Shown here one piece after another: positions 55,482 to 64,000 of a DNA stretch of 64,000 nucleotides (position 1 is the stretch's first letter; each line of letters opens with the position of its first letter). The stretch spans positions 62,001-126,000 of the forward strand of contig CAWCXI010000025.1 in NCBI GenBank assembly GCA_963799415.1, given 5' to 3'. The translations under genes were made by a program, and so were the position numbers. This stretch comes from JAMXLO01 sp963799415. GTDB lineage: Bacteria > Pseudomonadota > Alphaproteobacteria > Acetobacterales > Acetobacteraceae. The notes under the pieces were generated by a model that saw only the letters and a list, made by a program, of their open reading frames with translations, was not told the origin of the DNA and searched no databases.

Positions 55482-55718
55482 TCACACCAGTGGCGCGGTG
55501 ATGATTTCGCCCGCGGTGCCCGAGGCGATGGTGACGATGCGGCCTCCGTCGGATGCCGAGACGATCATCATGTCGCCCTCAGCCAGCATGTCGGCGGCGT
55601 CGGCGAAGAAATCGACTTTCTCGAGTTGGTTGAGCCGATCCTTGCCAGCCTTGTAGTGCCACAGCGTGAAGCCGTTGGCGTAGGCGAGCACGGAGAGATT
55701 GCGGATGGCGAAGGCCAT
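55482..55718 (-). CDS. small hypothetical protein, phage-like
   Basis: A 78-residue protein beginning MAFAIRNLSVLAYANGFTLWHY, with a short beta-rich fold (MMIVSASDGGRIVTIASG). Sequences of this kind recur in alphaproteobacterial prophages, but I know no function. AAGGGA lies upstream of the ATG at 55718; the frame further upstream crosses a strong terminator (55739-55776) and is not coding. It lies after the terminator of the upstream gene, so it has its own promoter or depends on readthrough. Confidence 0.6.
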   Translation of the reverse strand: MAFAIRNLSVLAYANGFTLWHYKAGKDRLNQLEKVDFFADAADMLAEGDMMIVSASDGGRIVTIASGTAGEIITAPLV

Positions 55719-55738
55719 GGCTGGGGGTCCCTTCGGGC

Positions 55739-55776
55739 AAAAAGAAAGGGGCCGCCGCGGATTGCGGCAGCCCCTT
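55739..55776 (-). terminator. intrinsic terminator
   Basis: On the minus strand, AAGGGGC, one mismatch and GCCGC pair with GCGGC and GCCCCTT across a 5-base loop (55746-55776), followed by a T-rich TTTCTTTTT (55747-55739). This ends transcription of the minus-strand gene at 55880-56264. Confidence 0.8.
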
Positions 55777-55879
55777 GAGGTTTGAGGAGGAGAAAGGTCA
55801 GCGGGCACAGTCCGCCCGTTGACTGCGACAGACTATGGAATGAGATCGCCCTTTGTCAAGCAAATTTTCCTATTTGTAA

Positions 55880-56264
55880 TCATCCCACAATCCCCTTGGC
55901 CCGCAAGGGCCACTCGAGCCGCTCCAGAGCCTCGCGCCACAACCTCCAGTCGCAGCGCTCAACCGGGAGCGCCGGATTCGGCGAAGCCTGCCGCTCGCCC
56001 CAGATGCGCAGAATGCGCGCGTGCGACAAGATCGATACGGCGCCGGCGATAAAGCCCGTCCAGGCATTTCACAACGTCGTCCGGCTCACATGGGCGCACG
56101 ATCAGGCCCTGATTGGCCCTAAAACGGGCGCCCTCGCGCCGCGCCATCAGTGCGGCCATGGTCCAGAGCCATGCCTCCTCCGCGTCGCGGAATGGTTGGC
56201 AGCGGCGATAGGGGGCAATTTTGGGGTGGAGATCAGACTGTACCCGGTTGGCTTTCGCACCCAT
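55880..56264 (-). pseudogene. small phage-like protein, split by a +1 frameshift
   Basis: A roughly 127-residue protein if repaired. The first frame from the ATG at 56264 gives QPFRDAEEAWLWTMAALMARREGARF and VRPCEPDDVVKCLDGLYRRRR; the other frame continues HARILRIWGERQASPNPALPVERCDWRLWREALERLEWPL to the stop at 55880. The change falls at 56021-56040. The span of 385 bp is a multiple of three plus one. It is followed by a strong terminator. Similar small proteins occur beside phage replication or regulator genes in Acetobacteraceae; role unknown. Confidence 0.55.
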
Positions 56265-56537
56265 GGCTCGTCTCCTTTTGAGGCGATCTCTAAGAACATA
56301 AGACGAACGTATAAACCATAGGTTGCATATGAATGGCAAGCATCAACCGCAATTGACACAGAAAATTTTCCTTGGGGCTGCCGGCCACATGCGTGTACGG
56401 TGCGTCGAGATGCGTCGGTCGGACCGAGTGTGGCAAACCGGGCCGCTTCAAGTCGGTCAAGAATGTTGGCAGTGAAGAAGGCGGGCGCCGGGATGAGCCC
56501 TTCCGTAGCGAAACCTCAACGAAGCGGTCGGTGTGGA

Positions 56538-57074
56538 CTAGGTCCGGGCGCCCGCACCACCCAGCATCTCGGGCGGTAGCCAGACCCGCGTCACGTGCCA
56601 TGCCCCGTCGCGGAGATCCATTTGAAGACGAATCGGCGTGAAATTGCCTGACGTTCCCAGGTCCACCATAAAGGCTGACGGACTGACGAAAAACGCCCAG
56701 CTCACGCGTACTCCGTCGCTTTTGGCAACTCGTTTTGGATCAGGCTGCTGCGTCGCCGCGACCAGCGCCTCAGGCGTTACCCGCTTGTCCACCGTATTGG
56801 TTGCGATGCCGCGCACGAAGCCCGCACCGAAGGGCGGAAGCTGGCCGCCGTTCTGCGCTGGCTCCGGTTGCTCGACCACATAGTCGCAGATGTCTTCCTT
56901 GATCCCCTCGCGCACCGAGGCCCAATCGACCATGGATTCCAGTTTCACCGCATCGCCCTGCCGGACGGCCTGGCCCAGCTCATACAGAGCCACATAAGGA
57001 TACAGGCCATAGGCAAAACCCGTCGTCAGTAAGACTCCAATCAGCGGCTTCTGGCCCACCATTGTCGCGCGCAC
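56538..57074 (-). CDS. DUF2939 domain protein
   Basis: A 178-residue protein. An N-terminal helix (LIGVLLTTGFAYGLYPYVALYEL, residues about 10-32) anchors it in the membrane, followed by AVRQGDAVKLESMVDWASVREGIKEDI, the DUF2939 core, and a C-terminal part with HVTRVWLPPEML. Function unknown; the family is common in proteobacteria. ATGs at 57074 and 57062 are both possible. It sits between phage-like genes and a broken catabolic gene, with no ribosome site that settles the start. Confidence 0.75.
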   Translation of the reverse strand: MRATMVGQKPLIGVLLTTGFAYGLYPYVALYELGQAVRQGDAVKLESMVDWASVREGIKEDICDYVVEQPEPAQNGGQLPPFGAGFVRGIATNTVDKRVTPEALVAATQQPDPKRVAKSDGVRVSWAFFVSPSAFMVDLGTSGNFTPIRLQMDLRDGAWHVTRVWLPPEMLGGAGART

Positions 57075-57258
57075 CTCCTGGCCACTCGCGGTTTCTAGTG
57101 GCTACTACGAACCAATTCGTGTCCAGTTAACAGCGATTGCGGATTACAACCGCTTGAGACCGCAAAAGTCTTCGAGAGCATGGCACGTCCGGTCGGAGTC
57201 GTCACGCGCGAAATAATCCTAAAGTTCCAACCGGTTCGGACAAATGCCCACCAACCGC

Positions 57259-58403
57259 TCATAAGATTTCTGGATCGATGGCTCCTTCGGTAATGAACGC
57301 CAGGACGCGGCTGGACACGTCCAGCCCCAATAGCTCGCATGAAGCAGGGTCGGACGACGCGAGAAGGCAGCCGGCGAGGCCCGCGACACCGGATTCGCCG
57401 CCAACGATGCCCAACCCGGCGAGAAGCCCCATGCAGGCCACCGCCGCCTCGTCGGGGATCGCCATGAAAGCCGCGGCACTGTGATTGAGTTCCTGCCAAG
57501 CCACCTGGCTCGGCTCGCCACAGGCGAGGCCCGCCATCAGGGTGTCGAGATTACCCGGAACAGCGATGGGCTGACCCACTTCCGCGCTCGCCAGCAAACA
57601 GGCCGCCCGGTCGGGCCCCACGGGGGAGCGGGCAACGCCGGAGCGGGCCGAAATCGCGCCCGTATCTGCACCGAGACCGCGGCAGCAACACCGCCAACGC
57701 CCGCCTGGACGAAAACATGTGTCGAGCGTTCACCCTTCCATTGGTCGGCCGCCTCGTCCGCCATCGGCCGGTAGCCCTGCATGATCTGCTGTGGCACCTC
57801 GGAGTAGCCGCTCCAGGACGTATCCGAGACGATGAACCACCCGTTCGCCGCCGCCTGTCGCGCGGCCTCCCGGACAGCATCGTCATAGGTGCCGGGCACC
57901 CGACGGACCTCGGCGCCGTATCGGGCGATCGCGTCCACACGTCCCTGGCTCACGCTGCCGTGGACGAAGATTACACACCTGCAGTGGAAGCGCTGCGCGC
58001 CCCAGGCGACGGCACGGCCGTGATTGCCATCGGTGGCACAGGTGACGGTGATGCCCTCGGTCACATCGCGGTAGCCGCCCTTGGCGAGTTCGGCCGACAG
58101 CGCCTCCGACGGAAAGCCGCGCTGCGCCAGCGCGGTGGCCAACACGCATGCCACCCCCTAAGCACCGCCAAGCGCCTTGAAGCTGCCCAGGCCGAAGCGG
58201 GTCGCTTCGTCCTTCAGCCGGATCGCACCCAGGCCTGCCTGCGCGGCAAGGGCGGGCAAGTCGCGCAATGGCGTTCTTTCATAGCCGTCCCACGAAGAGA
58301 TTTCCGCCCTGGCGCGCTGGAAACCCACATCAGGAAGTGATGCTATCCGGCCGCTGCCGAAGCGCGGATTGATAAACAGGCGGTAGGGCAGCGGACCGAG
58401 CAT
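57259..58403 (-). pseudogene. dpaL: diaminopropionate ammonia-lyase, broken
   Basis: A PLP enzyme that breaks 2,3-diaminopropionate into pyruvate and ammonia. The pieces are MLGPLPYRLFINPRFG to the PLP Lys in FGLGSFKALGGA (58403-58158), then DGNHGRAVAWGAQRF and VFVQAGVGGVAAAV (to about 57650), then VGQPIAVPGNLDTLMAGLACGEPSQVAW to the end. An in-frame TAG at 58158-58160 replaces a Tyr after the Lys loop, and a further frame change lies at about 57620-57655. The open frame length matches the family (about 381 codons). Broken by two independent lesions, although one could share the sequence-error signature seen elsewhere. Confidence 0.8.
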
Positions 58404-58453
58404 GGCGGTACCGTGGATCGCTTCATGATATGGTGCAATCGGAGGACTGTTCG

Positions 58454-59497
58454 GTGAAAATATCAATATTGGGCGGTGCCGGCTTCCTTGGCCGCAAGAT
58501 CGCCGGACGTCTGGCGCGGGACGGCGAGCTGGACTCCCGGCCGATCGCGGCCCTGACGCTGTTCGATCTTGCGGCGCCGTCAGCGCCGGAAGCCGCATTC
58601 CCGATCACCGCGATGGCCGGCGACCTCGTGGACCTGCCGCCAGAGGCCATACCGCCTGACACAGACGTGGTCTTCCATCTGGCCGCCGTGGTCTCCGCCC
58701 AGGCCGAGGCGGATTACGACCTGGGACGCCGCGTCAACCTGCGTGGCACCGACGCCGTGGTCGATGCCTGCCGCCGCCTGGTCGATGCCGGGGGCGAGCC
58801 GCCGCGTGTCGTGTTCACCTCATCCGTCGCAAGTTTCTCCGGCGGTCAGGACGCCATGCTCGGCGACGACGCGCGGCAAGTGCCGGCGAACAGCTACGGC
58901 GCTCAGAAGGCAGCAGCAGAACTGATCCTGGCCGACGCGACACGACGCGGCTTCCTGGACGCGGTGTCGATCCGCCTGCCGACAGTGATCGTCCGTCCCG
59001 GCCGACCCAACCGCGCGGCCAGCTCGTTCTTTTCGGCGATCGTCCGCGAGCCGCTCCTTGGGCTGCCCGCGGAACTGCCGGTGTCCGATGCGTTTGCCGC
59101 CTGGGTGTGCAGCCCGCGCCGCGCCGTCGACTGGCTGCTGCACGCTGCGGCGATGGACACCAAGCCGATGGGACTCGACCGCAGCATCAATCCACCAGGC
59201 ATCAGCACAACGATCGCGCATTTATTGCAGGCGCTGGACGCGGTGAAGCCGGGCGCGTCCGCTCTGGTGCGCCGCGTCGAGGACAAGGATGTCTCCGCGA
59301 TCGTAGGTCTGTGGCCGGCAGCCTTCGAGGCGATACGCGCTCACACACTGGGCTTCGCTTCGCACGAACCGATGGTCGAGGTGGTGCGGGCTTTCGTCGA
59401 AGACGATCTCGATGCGACCCGCGCGGAACGCGGCCGCTTTCCGAATAGGCCGTTAAATTTACCACACTCCGTGGCAAATCAGTATCGCGGCGGTTGA
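58454..59497 (+). CDS. denD: D-erythronate dehydrogenase-like SDR
   Basis: A 347-residue NAD-dependent short-chain dehydrogenase of the DenD group, which oxidises D-erythronate at C2 in tetronate catabolism. It shows the Rossmann start SILGGAGFLGRKIAGRL, FHLAAVVSAQAEADYD, the FTSSVASFSG strand, the YGAQKAAAE catalytic Tyr-Lys, and the RLPTVIVRPGRPNRAAS strand of the family. The GTG at 58454 has GGAGGA at a 7-base spacing, better than the ATG at 58430. The genes for later steps (OtnK, OtnI) are not present here. Confidence 0.83.
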   Translation: MKISILGGAGFLGRKIAGRLARDGELDSRPIAALTLFDLAAPSAPEAAFPITAMAGDLVDLPPEAIPPDTDVVFHLAAVVSAQAEADYDLGRRVNLRGTDAVVDACRRLVDAGGEPPRVVFTSSVASFSGGQDAMLGDDARQVPANSYGAQKAAAELILADATRRGFLDAVSIRLPTVIVRPGRPNRAASSFFSAIVREPLLGLPAELPVSDAFAAWVCSPRRAVDWLLHAAAMDTKPMGLDRSINPPGISTTIAHLLQALDAVKPGASALVRRVEDKDVSAIVGLWPAAFEAIRAHTLGFASHEPMVEVVRAFVEDDLDATRAERGRFPNRPLNLPHSVANQYRGG

Positions 59498-59560
59498 TCC
59501 TGCGGCGCACTGGTTCCAAGAATACGTTTGTTTCTCGCTGGCCCGCTGGACGTACGTCGC

Positions 59561-61409
59561 ATGTCGACACTCCCTGGCGACTCAACCATCGCGGGTGCTT
59601 CGGCAACCCCGCACGCGGGTAGAACTGCGTCCACTCGGTACCATCGCCCTCGCCGTGCCTTGGGCGATGCGGTTCTGCATGCGCCGCAGACTTTGCGTGC
59701 GCTGGTCCGGGCGGATGAAATCTGGCTGGTCGTGCTTTCCGCCTTCGTCGGCTGCGGCGCCGGTGTTGCCGTGTGGATGATGACCGAGACCACTCAGCTG
59801 ATCCATCAGTTGCTGTTTCTGATCAGCGCGGGCGAGCGCCTCAGCGCCATGGTTGAACTCGATCCGATCCGCACCGTCGCGGTGCCGACATTGGGCGGCC
59901 TGCTGATCGGGCTGCTCGGCCTGGTGATCGTGCGGTACCACCCACGGCGGGCCGTCGACCCGATCGAGGCCAACGCGTTGTACGGCGGGCGCATGTCGTT
60001 GAACGACAGCCTGATCGTTGTGCTGCAGACGATCCTGTCGAACGGCGTCGGCGCCTCGGTCGGGTTGGAGGCCGGCTACACCCAGATCGGTTCGGCGTTG
60101 GCGTCGCGCTTTGGCCGCATGTTCCGTGTCCGGCGCAATGATCTGCGCCTGTTGGTGGGCTGTGGCGCCGCCGGCGCCATCGCCGGCGCCTTCAACGCGC
60201 CGCTGACCGGTGCATTCTACGCCTTCGAACTGGTGATCGGCACCTATTCCCTCGGCACCTTCGCCCCCGTCGCGGTCGCCGCGATCGTCGCCGTCGCCGT
60301 GGTCAACGCGTTGGGCAATTCGCCGTTCGACCTCGTATTGCAGGTGCCGACGCGCGTCGAGGCGCTGGACTACATCCCGATCCTCGCCCTCGGCATGGTC
60401 TGCGCCCTGGTCGGCATCGCCATCATGCGTGGTGTCACGCTGACCGAGGAGCTGTTCCGCAAGAGTGGCGCCCCGGGTTGGCTCCGCCCGATGTGCGGCG
60501 GACTCGCTGTCGGCACGTTAGCACTGGTGACGCCGGCTGGTACTGTCCTCCGGGCATGGCGCACTCGGCGTGGTCATCGAGGCGCCCTACACGCTGACCC
60601 ATGTGACGCTGCTGGTGGTGCTGAAGTCGATCGCGTCGGCGGTCTCGATCGGTTCCGGCTTCCGCGGCGGGTTGTTCTTTGCCTCGCTGTTCCTGGGCGC
60701 GCTGGTGGGCAAGGCCTTCGCCGGCGCGCTCGCCATCGTCAGCACGGCGCACGCGGTGTCACCGGTAGTCTGCGCGCTTGTTGGCATGAGCGGTCTGGCG
60801 GTCGCGATCATCGGTGGTCCGCTGACCATGGGCTTCCTGGCACTGGAGAGCACGGGCAGCCTGCCGCTGACCATCGCGGTGCTCGCCGCCTGCGTGATTT
60901 CCGCGCTGACGGTGCGGCGGACGTTCGGCTACTCCTTCGCCACCTGGCGGTTCCACCTGCGTGGGGAGGCGATACGCAGCGCGGTCGATATCGGCTGGAT
61001 GCGCAATCTTACCGTCGGCCGCATGATGCGGCGGGAGATGCGCACCGTGCGCGCCGACACACCGATAGAGGCGTTCAAGCGGGACTTTCCGCTGGGCGCG
61101 CATCAGCGCGTGGTGGCGATGGACGAGGACGACCGGTATGCCGGCATCGTGCTGCCGGCCGAGGTGCACGCGGACGCAGACGAGAACCACGCCGTCCGCG
61201 ACCTGCTGCACTACACGGACACGGTGTTGCTGCCGCAAATGACCATAAAGGAGGCGGTGGCGATGTTCGAGAACGCCGAAAGCGATGCACTGGCGGTAGT
61301 GGACGGCGCCGAGTCAAAGCGCGTGATCGGCCTGCTGACCGAGCAATATGCACTGCGCCGCTACAGCGAGGAGCTGGACCGGCGGAGACGGGAGCTGTCG
61401 GGGGAATAG
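59561..61409 (+). pseudogene. ClC chloride channel with CBS pair, split by a +1 frameshift
   Basis: A ClC-type membrane anion channel or exchanger of about 615 residues if repaired. Before the break it has helices and the selectivity stretch NGVGASVGLEAGYTQIGSALASRF; after it VLSSGHGALGVVIEAPYTLTHV, SGFRGGLFFASLFLGALVGKAF and two C-terminal CBS domains (VGRMMRREMRTVRAD... and VLLPQMTIKEAVAMFEN...). Removing one G at 60539-60540 turns GGTACTG into GTACTG and gives TPA-VLSSGHG, the normal join. The span of 1849 bp is a multiple of three plus one. The start ATG at 59561 fits the first helix. Confidence 0.85.
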
Positions 61410-61747
61410 GGCGGGACGCGGTTGAACCAAACCACCCCGGCATCAGGCGGCCGTCGCCTTACCTACCTGTTGCCGGCTTGCGTTGAGCCAGTTCCTAGCC
61501 GGCCTTCGGTGCAAAATCTCAAGTGCGTTGCACCGCTGTGCGTTGTATGAGCTTTCAAAGGGTTGGCCTAGTCGCATTAACCCGCAGTTCGCTGTCGCTG
61601 ACCGATGCCGCGGTTGTTGGCGCGCTCGCTCTAGGAACAGACCATGCCGAAGACCAAGACCATCCCCTGGGACTCCAATCCGGATGCTTGATCGCGGAAT
61701 TGGACCATGGATTGGTGCAATTTATCCTGATGAGAACATCGAGTTGC
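61410..61747. other. intergenic region before the C13 peptidase
   Basis: About 340 bases with only weak open frames. The first 100 bases have GC-rich text and no clear hairpin; the last part may hold the peptidase promoter. No RNA gene or repeat was recognised here. Confidence 0.4.
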
Positions 61748-62536
61748 ATGAACCGCATCGCAAAATGCTGCCTCTTTGTGGCGATCGCCTGGCTGGCACT
61801 TGCGTCGGCCTCGCTGGGCGAATGCGCCGAGCCGCAGGCTTCGCCGCTCGCGCAGCACCAGGCAGCGGCGAACGGCAAGCGCCTGTTCTATATCGGCCTG
61901 GCGCTCTACGCCGAGCCGTGGTCCGAGAACGATGTCGTCGAGCTCGCCGACAAGCTGCGGACCGCGAGCCGATACCACGTCGTGCCAATGATCGCGAGCA
62001 ACGTCGCATCCGCTCGGAACCGCTACCCGGTCGCCAATGATGCCAACATCGCGGCGATAGTGAACTCGGCTGCCGCACAGGCGGTGCCCGGGGACATTGC
62101 ATTCGTCTATATCAGCACGCACGGCGGGCGTCAGCTGCTGGCACGTAAGGTGGGCAACAACGCCCCGACTGCGCTCCCTTCACACGAACTCGCGCGCAAG
62201 CTGGCACCGCTCGCCGGCCATCAGTCGGTGATCATCATCTCGGCCTGCTACTCCGGTTCGCTGATCGGCGATCTGCGCTCACCAGAACGAATCATCATCA
62301 CTGCGGCGCGAGCGGACCGCAGTTCATTCGGCTGTGCGGCCGGCAACCGTCACACATTCTTCGGTGCGGCTGAGTTGGACGCTTTCGACCAACCGGGCCG
62401 CAGCCTGCACCAAGTCTTCGTTGCCACCCGCGACGAGGTGGCTCGCATGGAATCGGCGAGGCAGTTCCGGCCATCGGAACCACAGGTCTCCGTCGGCGCG
62501 GAGGTTGCGGACCTATACGACGCGCCGTTGTTTTAG
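61748..62536 (+). CDS. exported C13-family caspase-like cysteine peptidase
   Basis: A 262-residue secreted protease-like protein. The signal peptide is residues 1-26 (MNRIAKCCLFVAIAWLALASAS). The dyad is His125 in YISTHG and Cys167 in IISACYSG, each after a beta strand, as in legumain-like C13 peptidases. The RLFYIGLALYAEPWS and ASRYHVVPMIASN segments are the first strands. An open frame upstream of the ATG at 61748 is not part of the fold. It stands alone between the ClC gene and the convergent epoxide hydrolase gene. Confidence 0.85.
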   Translation: MNRIAKCCLFVAIAWLALASASLGECAEPQASPLAQHQAAANGKRLFYIGLALYAEPWSENDVVELADKLRTASRYHVVPMIASNVASARNRYPVANDANIAAIVNSAAAQAVPGDIAFVYISTHGGRQLLARKVGNNAPTALPSHELARKLAPLAGHQSVIIISACYSGSLIGDLRSPERIIITAARADRSSFGCAAGNRHTFFGAAELDAFDQPGRSLHQVFVATRDEVARMESARQFRPSEPQVSVGAEVADLYDAPLF

Positions 62537-62541
62537 CCGCG

Positions 62542-63697
62542 TCAGCGCAGCGATCGAAAGAACGCCTGGATCTCGCCGGCCAGTGCCTCCGGCTGTTCCA
62601 TTGCCGCGAAGTGGCCGCCGTGCGGCATGACGGACCATCGGCGGATATCGGTGTAGGTTCGCTCGGAGAGCGATCGCGGCGCACGCAGGATCTCATGCGG
62701 AAACTCGGCATAGCCGGTAGGCACGCCGATACTGCCGCCGTCCGGGATCGGCCAGGGTCGATGCATGCGGAAGTAATACGGGAAGAACGACGAGCCGATC
62801 GCGCCGGTGAACCAGTAGAGGCTGATGTTTGCCAGCAACTGGTCGCGCGTGAACGCACTCTCCACGTCACCGTTGCAGTCCGACCAGGCCCGGAACTTCT
62901 CAACGATCCACGCAGCCAATCCCGCGGGCGAATCCGTCAGACCGAAGCTGAGCGTCTGCGGCCGCGTCCCCTGGATCCACTGATAGCCGGTCTCCTCCTT
63001 CAACCAGTGGGCCAACTCGTCGAGGTACTTGCGCTCTTCCGGCGTCGGGTTGGACGACATGCTGGGCTCGCGGCGTACCGCGAGCAGGTTGACATGGATG
63101 CCGATCAGCTTCGCAGCATGCGCGTAACCCATGCGCGACGCGGTGATGCCACCCCAGTCGCCGCCCTGCGCGGCGAAACGATTATAGCCCAGCGTTTCCG
63201 TCATCAGGTCGGCCAGGCAGTCGGCGATCTCTTCGATGCCGAAGCGCTTCTGGCCCGGACGGAACGACAGCCCGTAACCTGGCAGCGACGGCGCCACGAC
63301 AGTGAACGCGTCCGCCGGATCGCCACCGAAACTGGCGGGATCAGTCAGGCGCGGGATGAGGTCCATGAATTCTAAAACCGACCCAGGCCAGCCATGCATC
63401 AGCAGCAGCGGACAGGGATTCGGCCCCTTCCCCGGCACGTGCAGGAAATGCACGTCGATATCATGCAGTGCGGTCTTGTACTGAGGAAATGCATTCAATC
63501 GGCCTTCCTGCGCGCGCCAGTCGAACTTTGTGCGCCAGTACCTCGGCCAGTCCGCGCATATACTCAACGCTCGTGCCATAGGCCCAGGGCTCGCCGGGCG
63601 CCTGATCGGGGAACCGCGTGCGCGCAAGACGTTCGCGAAGATCGGCGATAGCAGTATCAGGGACGTTCAGGGCGAAGGGTTCCGGCCGAGCTTTCAT
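62542..63697 (-). pseudogene. epoxide hydrolase (alpha/beta fold), split by a +1 frameshift
   Basis: A soluble or periplasmic epoxide hydrolase of about 384 residues if repaired. The first frame has ADLRERLARTRFPDQAPGEPWAYGTSVEYMRGLAE, the N-terminal helices; the second has WRAQEGRLNAFPQYKT, the HGWPGS oxyanion turn, QGGDWGG with the nucleophile Asp, and PHGGHFAAMEQPE with the catalytic His. Removing one G turns GGTACTG into GTACTG near 63538-63543 and joins LAE-YWRTKFDW. The 1156-bp span is a multiple of three plus one. Substrate not known. Confidence 0.85.
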
Positions 63698-63782
63698 CGT
63701 ACTGTTCCTCCATCATTGCCGCGATTTGATGCTGTGTGCCGTCGTCTGGCAACCCGCCTGGCGCGCGAGCGTTTGTTTGCTG

Positions 63783-64000
63783 ATGAGCATCGGCAGCGAC
63801 ATCCTGATGCGCATGTTCGGCTATCCGCGCGGCTTTTTAGGCTGGCTGGGGGGCGTCATTTTGGCACGCACCAATCGCCGCCATGCCGCCTGGGCTGTCG
63901 GCCTGCTGGACGTTCGGCAACAGGACAGCGTGCTGGAAATCGGCTTCGGTCCGGGCGTAGCGATCCAACTCCTGGTGCCAAAGGCGCACCGTGTCGCCGG
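63783..64000 (+). CDS. SAM-dependent class I methyltransferase, partial at window end
   Basis: The 3' end is outside the window. The first 72 residues from the ATG at 63783 read MSIGSDILMRMFGYPRGFLGW, then NRRHAAWAVGLLDVRQQDSVLEIGFGPGVAIQLL, with motif I (LEIGFGPG) of Rossmann-type methyltransferases. It is divergent from the epoxide hydrolase with 85 bases between. Substrate unknown. Confidence 0.8.
   Translation, partial: MSIGSDILMRMFGYPRGFLGWLGGVILARTNRRHAAWAVGLLDVRQQDSVLEIGFGPGVAIQLLVPKAHRVA

Overview
The window is high-GC DNA with closely packed genes, frequent ATGA/GTGA stop-start overlaps and alphaproteobacterial gene content: a monomeric NADP isocitrate dehydrogenase, SecDF, LpxB, a stand-alone HisI, PyrD, and many Bug, ABC and MFS transporters. 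C-rich palindromic intergenic repeats and a small phage relic are also present. An environmental Rhodospirillales bacterium, perhaps Acetobacteraceae, fits best. This is inferred from family content, not from a marker gene.

Layout. 0-4.4 kb: lipoprotein, AraC regulator, DUF1269 protein, SLC13 permease. 4.4-10.3 kb: DUF1989 protein, LLM oxidoreductase and PrpF-type isomerase, then the two subunits of a molybdenum storage protein (mosB-mosA) and a Bug-type binding protein coupled to secF. 10.3-20 kb: secD/secF, an MFS gene, a FUSC protein and isocitrate dehydrogenase. 20.4-28.8 kb: dienelactone hydrolase facing a long minus-strand catabolic run (amidohydrolase, LLM oxidoreductase, MFS, taurine/nitrate-type ABC transporter, uronate dehydrogenase-like enzyme, second LLM enzyme). 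28.8-35.3 kb: chemoreceptor with a PilZ tail, GNAT-NUDIX fusion, CinA-like protein, AstE-like and ArgE-like hydrolases. 35.4-39.3 kb: oligopeptide/nickel ABC operon. 39.3-43.5 kb: sugar dehydrogenase, lpxB, HAD, phosphotransferase, hisI. 43.7-48.4 kb: decayed DUF2254 gene, VOC protein, acyl carrier protein, nucleotidyltransferase, LuxR regulator, NUDIX. 48.5-54.4 kb: Usp, Mg2+ P-type ATPase, HAD, pyrD. 54.4-57.1 kb: phage-like small genes including a possible spanin pair. 57.2-64 kb: broken diaminopropionate ammonia-lyase, DenD-like dehydrogenase, ClC channel, C13 peptidase, epoxide hydrolase, and a methyltransferase cut by the window end.

Two results stand out. First, mosA/mosB closely resemble the Azotobacter molybdenum storage protein, with no nitrogenase or molybdate transport gene in the window. 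Second, eight otherwise well-preserved genes are each split by a net +1 frameshift. In four of them removing one base both restores the frame and turns a GANNTC hexamer into GANTC, the CcrM methylation site; in two others it turns GGTACTG into GTACTG. This points to a motif-linked sequencing error rather than real gene decay.
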